A DNA stretch of 9,746 bases, from assembly GCA_905480445.1 (NCBI GenBank), contig CAJQQJ010000315.1, forward strand, positions 1 to 9,746. Direction: 5' to 3'. The translations under genes were made by a program, and so were the position numbers. This document shows, in pieces, positions 5,053-9,746 of the stretch (position 1 is its first letter; every line of letters starts with the position of its first letter). The notes under the pieces were generated by a model. That model did no database searches. It saw only the letters and a list, made by a program, of their open reading frames with translations, and was not told where the DNA came from. This stretch comes from an uncultured Alphaproteobacteria bacterium. Lineage in GTDB: Bacteria; Pseudomonadota; Alphaproteobacteria; UBA7985; CAJQQZ01.

Positions 5053-7032
5053 ATGCCTCAAGACCTCTCACCTTCCAATTTGCGTCAGATGGCGAATGCT
5101 GTCCGCGCTTTGTCAATGGACGCCGTCCAAAAAGCCGGTAACGGTCACCCAGGTATGCCGATGGGCATGGCCGATGTGGCAACAGTCTTGTTCAGCAAGT
5201 TCCTGAAGTTTGACCCTAAAGATCCCAAGTGGGCTGACAGAGATCGCTTTATCCTGTCTGCGGGCCACGGTTCCATCCTCCAATACTCACTGCTGCACCT
5301 CAGCGGTTATGAGGACATGACGATTGAGGAGATCAAGAACCTCCGTCAGATGGGCGCGAAGACTGCGGGTCACCCGGAGTTTGGTCATGCTGATGGTATC
5401 GAAACGACAACCGGTCCGCTTGGGCAAGGCATCGCCAACGCAGTTGGTTTCGCATTGGCAGAGCGCATGTTGAACGCCGAATACGGCGATGATCTCGTCG
5501 ATCACCATACCTATGTCATTGCCGGCGATGGTTGCCTGATGGAAGGTGTTAGCCACGAAGCGATCTCGCTTGCAGGTCATCTGAAACTCAATAAGCTGAT
5601 TGTTCTCTTTGATGACAACGGCATTACAATCGACGGCCCAACAAACATTTCAGTCAGCGACGACCAAGTCGCCCGCTTCAAGGCATCCAACTGGAATGCT
5701 TTTGAGGTCGACGGTCATGACATTGAGGCGGTTACTGCGGCCATCGAAAAAGCCAAGTCCAGCGACAAGCCTACAATGATCGCTTGCAAAACTACCATTG
5801 GCTTCGGCGCGCCTACGAAGGCTGGAAAATCTTCCAGCCACGGAGCAGCGTTGGGTGTAGAAGAAATCGCTGGCGCTCGTGAAGCGCTCAACTGGCCACA
5901 TGCGCCGTTTGAAATTCCTGATGACATTCGTGCTAACTGGTCTGCGGCCGGTTCGCGCTCAAGAGATGAACGTGGTGCCTGGGAAGGCCGTCTTGCTGCA
6001 AACAAAGACGCCGCCGAATTCACCCGCCGTATGAAGGGCGAGTTGCCAACAGGCTGGGAAGACAAAGTCGCTGCTTACAAAGCGCAGTTGCTGGAAGACA
6101 GACCGACAATGGCGACTAGAGCCGCATCCGGTAAAGCGCTGGAAGTTCTGTTTGATACCATCCCCGAGATGGTTGGGGGTTCTGCCGATCTCACCGGCTC
6201 GAACCTTACTAAAGCCGGTAAACAAGGCCCGCTCACAGCCGACAACTATCTCGGTCGCTACATCTATTACGGTGTCAGAGAACACGGCATGGCCGCAGCG
6301 ATGAACGGTATCGTTCTGCACGGCGGCTTTATCCCTTACGGTGGCACATTTATGGTGTTCACCGACTACTGTCGTCCCTCTATTCGCCTTTCAGCCCTGA
6401 TGAACCAGCGTGTTATCTACGTGATGACTCACGATTCAATCGGCCTTGGTGAAGATGGTCCTACACACCAGCCAGTGGAACATTTGGCCGCTCTGCGTGC
6501 CATTCCAAACCTCAATGTTTTCCGTCCTTGTGACGCATTGGAGACAATGGAGTGCTGGGAGGCAGCGTTGAAATCAGAAGGCCCTTCTGTCTTGGTACTC
6601 AGCCGTCAAAATGCCCCCTTCTGCCGCGTTGGCATGAGTGAAGATTGGGCAGATCTCGGCGCCTTTATCTTGTCACCAGCTTCTGAAGATCGCCAAGCAA
6701 CATTGCTGGCATCGGGGACGGAAGTTTCGATCGCACTCGACGCACAAAAAGTGCTTGAAGCCGACGGCATTCCGACAGCTGTTGTCTCTATGCCTTGCTG
6801 GGAAAAGTTCCTGGAGCAGCCTCCACACTATCGCGAAGAAGTCATCCGCTGGGACAGCCTCCATGTCGCGGTTGAGGCCGCAGGCTCTTTTGGTTGGGAT
6901 CGCTGGATTGGTCGCCATGGCACGGTCATTGGGGTTGAAGGTTTCGGCGCTTCTGCACCGGCGGAACAGCTATACGAACATTTCGGCATTACGGTCGACG
7001 GTATCGTAAATGCTGTGAAATCAAGACTTTAA
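5053..7032 (+). CDS. tkt: Transketolase
   Basis: A 659-residue thiamine-diphosphate enzyme that moves two-carbon ketol units between sugar phosphates in the pentose phosphate and Calvin-type pathways; cytoplasmic. Length matches bacterial transketolases. The N-terminal ThDP domain shows GNGHPGMPMG (29-38), GHG (71-73), the GDG of the ThDP motif (158-160) with the closing DDNG (187-190) metal-binding Asn, and a conserved SHG (262-264). The pyrimidine domain shows DLTGSNLT (379-386) and the catalytic REHG (409-412, Glu410); HDSIGLGEDGPTHQP follows at 460-474. The C-terminal domain is complete. ATG at 5053 is preferred over the in-frame ATG at 4999: family proteins begin near MPQDLSPSNLRQMANAVRALS and an AAAGG-like site lies just before 5053. 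The gene leads the operon with gap 33 bases downstream. Substrate and activity are confident; pathway role (oxidative, non-oxidative or CO2 fixation) cannot be told without neighbours outside the window. Confidence 0.97.
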   Translation: MPQDLSPSNLRQMANAVRALSMDAVQKAGNGHPGMPMGMADVATVLFSKFLKFDPKDPKWADRDRFILSAGHGSILQYSLLHLSGYEDMTIEEIKNLRQMGAKTAGHPEFGHADGIETTTGPLGQGIANAVGFALAERMLNAEYGDDLVDHHTYVIAGDGCLMEGVSHEAISLAGHLKLNKLIVLFDDNGITIDGPTNISVSDDQVARFKASNWNAFEVDGHDIEAVTAAIEKAKSSDKPTMIACKTTIGFGAPTKAGKSSSHGAALGVEEIAGAREALNWPHAPFEIPDDIRANWSAAGSRSRDERGAWEGRLAANKDAAEFTRRMKGELPTGWEDKVAAYKAQLLEDRPTMATRAASGKALEVLFDTIPEMVGGSADLTGSNLTKAGKQGPLTADNYLGRYIYYGVREHGMAAAMNGIVLHGGFIPYGGTFMVFTDYCRPSIRLSALMNQRVIYVMTHDSIGLGEDGPTHQPVEHLAALRAIPNLNVFRPCDALETMECWEAALKSEGPSVLVLSRQNAPFCRVGMSEDWADLGAFILSPASEDRQATLLASGTEVSIALDAQKVLEADGIPTAVVSMPCWEKFLEQPPHYREEVIRWDSLHVAVEAAGSFGWDRWIGRHGTVIGVEGFGASAPAEQLYEHFGITVDGIVNAVKSRL

Positions 7033-7054
7033 CAAACACCTAGAATAAGACTTT

Positions 7055-7060
7055 AAGGAA
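7055..7060 (+). promoter_or_regulatory. Ribosome binding site of gap
   Basis: AAGGAA five bases before the ATG at 7066; it supports that start and independent strong translation of gap within the operon. Confidence 0.65.
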
Positions 7061-7065
7061 ATCAC

Positions 7066-8070
7066 ATGACTGTACGCGTTGGCGTCAATGGTTTCGGTCG
7101 CATTGGTCGACTGGCAATTCGAGCTATTTTTGAAAACAATCGTGACGACATCGAATTGGTCGCCGTCAATGATTGGAAAGACCTCAATACTGCGGCTCAC
7201 CTTATTAAATATGATTCCGCTCATGGTCGCATGGGCGGCCAAGTAGAGATCAAAGAAGACGGCATTGATTTTGGTCGCGGCACAGTAAAAGCGCTCAGCA
7301 ATCGCAACCCTGCAGAGCTGCCTTGGGGCGATCTGGGCGTTGATATCGTTCTCGAATGCACAGGTAAATTCAACACCAAAGACGGTGCGATCCAGCACCT
7401 AGACGGCGGCGCTAAACGTGTGCTTTGCTCAGCCCCATGTAAAGGCGCCGACAGCACGATCGTTTACGGTGTTAACAATGCCGCTCTCTTGGCTGATCAC
7501 ACAGTTGTTTCCGCAGCCTCTTGTACAACTAACTGCCTTGCGCCAGTCGCAGACGTCCTAAACCAAGCAGTCGGCATTGAGTCAGGTTTCTGCACGACAA
7601 TTCACGCCTACACCGGTGACCAGAATACAGTCGACACGCGCCACAAGGATCTGCGCCGCGCCCGCGCCGCTGCGGTCTCACTGATCCCAACGAAGACGGG
7701 TGCCGCCGCCGCTGTTGGCCAGGTTTTGCCTGAACTGGACGGCAAGCTCGATGGTTCAGCCGTACGCGTACCAACCGTCAATGTCAGTTTGGTCGATTTA
7801 GCCTTTACCTCCTCGCGGGCAACTTCAGCGGAAGAAATCAATGCAGCCCTGAAGGCCGCCTCTATCGGCAGCCACAAAGGTGTATTAGCCTACTGTGATG
7901 AGCCGCTGGTATCCATCGATCACAACCATAGCCTCGAAAGCTCAGTTGTTGATGCCTTAGAAACCAAAGTGTTGAACGATAACTTCTGCCGCGTTCTCAG
8001 CTGGTACGACAACGAGTGGGCATTCGCCAACCGTATGTTGGATCTAGCAGTTTTGATGGGCAAGCAGTGA
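7066..8070 (+). CDS. gap: Glyceraldehyde-3-phosphate dehydrogenase, type I
   Basis: A 334-residue enzyme that interconverts glyceraldehyde 3-phosphate and 1,3-bisphosphoglycerate in glycolysis and gluconeogenesis. The Rossmann dinucleotide loop reads NGFGRIGR (8-15). Residue 36 is Asp in VAVND, the feature that favours NAD over NADP. The catalytic block is ASCTTNC (151-157) with nucleophile Cys153, partnered by His180 in TIHAYT. The substrate and anion sites (TGAAAAVG, 211-218; R234 region) and the closing SWYDNEW (312-318) are all present, so it should be active. The S-loop region HKDLRRARAAAVSLIPT (193-209) is normal. It follows tkt by 33 bases and overlaps the next gene by GTGA. Phosphoglycerate kinase, which often follows, is absent here. 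Confidence 0.97.
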   Translation: MTVRVGVNGFGRIGRLAIRAIFENNRDDIELVAVNDWKDLNTAAHLIKYDSAHGRMGGQVEIKEDGIDFGRGTVKALSNRNPAELPWGDLGVDIVLECTGKFNTKDGAIQHLDGGAKRVLCSAPCKGADSTIVYGVNNAALLADHTVVSAASCTTNCLAPVADVLNQAVGIESGFCTTIHAYTGDQNTVDTRHKDLRRARAAAVSLIPTKTGAAAAVGQVLPELDGKLDGSAVRVPTVNVSLVDLAFTSSRATSAEEINAALKAASIGSHKGVLAYCDEPLVSIDHNHSLESSVVDALETKVLNDNFCRVLSWYDNEWAFANRMLDLAVLMGKQ

Positions 8071-8603
8071 GCGACAGCTTAAGCGAATACGAAGTCGGCC
8101 TGCTTTACCTCATTATTGAGGATCAAGGGCAGACCGACTTCTCTTTCCTGGCTCCTCTTGTCGAGGAGCAGTCTCTGGCGTCTGTATTGTTGACACAAGC
8201 GACAGAGGCGATAGCAGGTCTAGCGCTCAAGACTTGCCACGAACTTGACGTTCCCTTGTTGATCGAAGACGACGTCGATCTCGCCAAGAAAATCGGCGCT
8301 GACGGCGTTCATCTGGTCAACCCTAAGGCCCTAGCCTTCGCCAGAAAGACACTGGCTGAAGATGCAGTCGTCGGTGTCAGCTGTGGTCCTACCCGTCATG
8401 AAGCAATGGAGCTCGGCGAACAGGAGCCCGACTACATTCTCTTTGGCGGGTACGCCGATGAACAAGACCCTTCACCCGTCGATCAAGAGTTGGTCGCCTG
8501 GTGGTTGGAAATGATGGAAATTCCCATTGTCGCGGTTGCGAGAAATGAAGAAGAAGCCGACCAACTCCGCGCCATCGATTGTGATTTCGTTGCTCGTTGC
8601 TAA
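8067..8603 (+). CDS. Thiamine phosphate synthase (ThiE)-fold protein, probably non-catalytic
   Basis: A 178-residue protein with the TIM-barrel layout of ThiE. Recognisable blocks are VPLLIEDDVDLAKKIGADGVHL (62-83), VVGVSCGPTRHEAMEL (101-116) and PDYILFGG (121-128). In true ThiE the first block reads as IND plus a metal-binding Asp, continues to GxHIGQED, a Lys follows the FGP loop, and a GGI phosphate loop closes the barrel. Here these become IEDD, HLVNPK, no Lys after FGG, and VAVARN in place of the GG loop. Ser105 is retained. Inference: the protein has lost thiamine phosphate synthesis and may be a regulatory or scaffolding homologue; such ThiE-like genes are seen near gap/pgk/fba in alphaproteobacteria. 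The start is GTG at 8067, overlapping the gap stop as GTGA, which implies translational coupling; a longer in-frame start at 8016 would lie inside gap. Confidence 0.8.
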   Translation: MSDSLSEYEVGLLYLIIEDQGQTDFSFLAPLVEEQSLASVLLTQATEAIAGLALKTCHELDVPLLIEDDVDLAKKIGADGVHLVNPKALAFARKTLAEDAVVGVSCGPTRHEAMELGEQEPDYILFGGYADEQDPSPVDQELVAWWLEMMEIPIVAVARNEEEADQLRAIDCDFVARC

Positions 8604-8647
8604 AGAGGCTCAAAGTTACCTAATTTGGTATCCACTAGCGACCTGGA
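8604..8647. other. Short convergent intergenic gap
   Basis: 44 bases separate the ThiE-like stop from the stop of the opposing MR/MLE gene. No stem-loop with a U-run was seen on either strand, so both transcripts probably end by another mechanism. Confidence 0.5.
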
Positions 8648-9746
8648 TCAAAGTCCTGACAGAAATCGCTCCCTTGCTCTACCAACGATATCACGATTTA
8701 CGGTCAACCCAAGGCCGGGTTTTTCGGGCAAGCTGAGGCGTCCTTTTGTAGGCGCTATTCCTGGACTTTCAAGCAAATTTTCTTGGAGCAACTGCCACAT
8801 GATCTGATTGCCATCATCCAAATTAGGGATAGCTCTGCCGACATGATGTTCTGCAACCGTTGTGATTCCGGTGGTCATGGAAGAATGAATACAGATCTTC
8901 ATGCCAGCCGCCTCAACGATGGCAGCCGCCTTTATCATGGGTCGCAACCCACCTATCTCACGCGGGCCAACCGCAATCATGTGAGCATGGCCTCCGCTCA
9001 CCGCACGATAGACTTCGTTCAGAGTGAAGACTGATTGGTCGGCCCCAATCGCAATTGGGCTTTGTCTGGCGACCTGGCCTAAGGCCTCTATTGAGATTGA
9101 TGGCGTCGGCTGTTCTATGTACTCAATATCGTAAGGTGCGAGCCTTGTGATCATTCGGAGTGCTGTTGCCGGATCCCAAGCTTCATTGGCATCCAATCTC
9201 AATCTTGTGTCGCCAATAGCTTCTCTAACTGCACGGGTTGCCTCAACGTCTCGGTTAGGATCGATACCAACTTTGAGATAGACGATCGGGTGTTTGGAAC
9301 TAACTGCTGATTTCGCATCGGCCACAAGTTCCTCAGTTGTTGAGCCTTGCAGAAAGTAGAAATAACCGACGTCTTCCCGTTGAGCACCACCTAATAGATC
9401 CCAAACGGGGCGCCCAACGACTTGGCCTTGTAAGTCCATTGCCGCCATCTCAAACCCGCACATAAGTTGGTTGGCATACCGAGGCATGTTGCCACCAAAG
9501 GTCAAGAAGTTAGCGCGATAAGCTTCCGCCATGATCTTGGACGCATCAAACACCGCTCGTCCAACAAAATGCTGCCCGAGCTTCCTCAAAATGACAGCCT
9601 GGGCGCCGGCATCCCGGGCAGTGGTTGTTTCACCAACACCAATAGAGCCATCTTCGCCAATGATTTCAATTAAGTTGACAGTGAAGACTTCCTCCACTCC
9701 CTGAGACCAAACGTAGGGCACTTTGAGTGGCATAGCCAGTGGTGTA
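8648..9746 (-). CDS. Mandelate racemase/muconate lactonizing enzyme-family protein, 5' end outside window
   Basis: A partial enolase-superfamily member; about 365 codons are visible and the frame stays open through the last base, so the N terminus lies beyond 9746. An internal ATG at 9733 gives a 361-residue reading but the preceding codons (T-P-L-A) continue the family's opening strand, so that is not the true start. Numbered from that Met, the barrel carries the superfamily Mg ligands Asp181 (RLDANEAW), Glu207 (YIEQP) and Asp232 (GADQS), the candidate base Lys154 in VYLKVG, and His283 in CIHSSMTTG. The usual first Lys of KxK is Tyr152 here. The block before GG (AVGPREIGG, 254-262) lacks both the Lys of muconate cycloisomerases and the Asp of mandelate racemases. 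Probably a sugar-acid dehydratase, racemase or cycloisomerase, substrate unknown. It is convergent with the tkt operon. Confidence 0.9.
   Translation of the reverse strand, partial: TPLAMPLKVPYVWSQGVEEVFTVNLIEIIGEDGSIGVGETTTARDAGAQAVILRKLGQHFVGRAVFDASKIMAEAYRANFLTFGGNMPRYANQLMCGFEMAAMDLQGQVVGRPVWDLLGGAQREDVGYFYFLQGSTTEELVADAKSAVSSKHPIVYLKVGIDPNRDVEATRAVREAIGDTRLRLDANEAWDPATALRMITRLAPYDIEYIEQPTPSISIEALGQVARQSPIAIGADQSVFTLNEVYRAVSGGHAHMIAVGPREIGGLRPMIKAAAIVEAAGMKICIHSSMTTGITTVAEHHVGRAIPNLDDGNQIMWQLLQENLLESPGIAPTKGRLSLPEKPGLGLTVNRDIVGRARERFLSGL

Noticed and set aside
5136..5150. A third copy of the CGGTAAC-type motif (CGGTAACGGTCACCC)
   Set aside because: It falls exactly on the conserved Gly-Asn-Gly-His codons of transketolase, so the likeness is explained by coding and is only partial.
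1..9746. CRISPR array, tRNA or rRNA genes, riboswitch
   Set aside because: No regularly spaced direct repeats, tRNA cloverleaf or rRNA sequence was seen; no leader upstream of the metabolic genes showed a recognisable riboswitch core.

Overview
The window looks like chromosomal DNA of an alphaproteobacterium, probably a free-living or marine lineage related to Rhodospirillales. The evidence is the arrangement tkt-gap-(ThiE-like) diverging from a coiled-coil/zapA pair, the moderately GC-rich codon usage of the core genes (sampled 60-base lines of about 58-62% GC in tkt and the nitronate monooxygenase), and the protein family members present. The exact taxon cannot be read from this sequence alone.

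Region 1 (about 1-2350, + strand) is a small accessory regulatory module: an SRPBCC (START-like) protein, a YciI/DGPF-type protein and an ECF42-type sigma factor with the long C-terminal DUF6596/TPR-like extension. The last two form the known ECF42-DGPF pairing and are separated by 11 bases. A 45-codon ORF of unknown status follows the sigma gene by 2 bases. Region 2 (about 2306-3086) is lower in GC (sampled lines 38-42%). It carries one minus-strand gene for an unrecognised protein with a CPCC-like double CxxC knuckle. An 18-base motif in inverted orientation (17/18 identical) brackets this region.

Region 3 (3095-4808, - strand) is a tight three-gene run: a coiled-coil protein with an extremely acidic C-terminal tail, zapA (8-base overlap) and a nitronate monooxygenase (18-base gap). 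Region 4 (4809-5052) is the divergent promoter region. Region 5 (5053-8603, + strand) is a central carbon operon: transketolase, type I glyceraldehyde-3-phosphate dehydrogenase, and a ThiE-fold protein that overlaps gap by GTGA and lacks the usual thiamine phosphate synthase active-site residues. No pgk lies between them. Region 6 (8648-9746, - strand) is a mandelate racemase/muconate lactonizing enzyme-family protein whose N terminus runs off the window end.

Tkt and Gap work in the Calvin/pentose phosphate and glycolytic/gluconeogenic interconversions. ZapA, with its acidic partner, belongs to cell division. The ECF42 module is a stand-alone regulatory cassette with no anti-sigma factor in view. 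No tRNA, rRNA, CRISPR array, transposase or integrase was seen. The best candidates for something undescribed are the inverted-repeat-bracketed CPCC-like gene, the acidic-tail partner of ZapA and the apparently non-catalytic ThiE-like protein.
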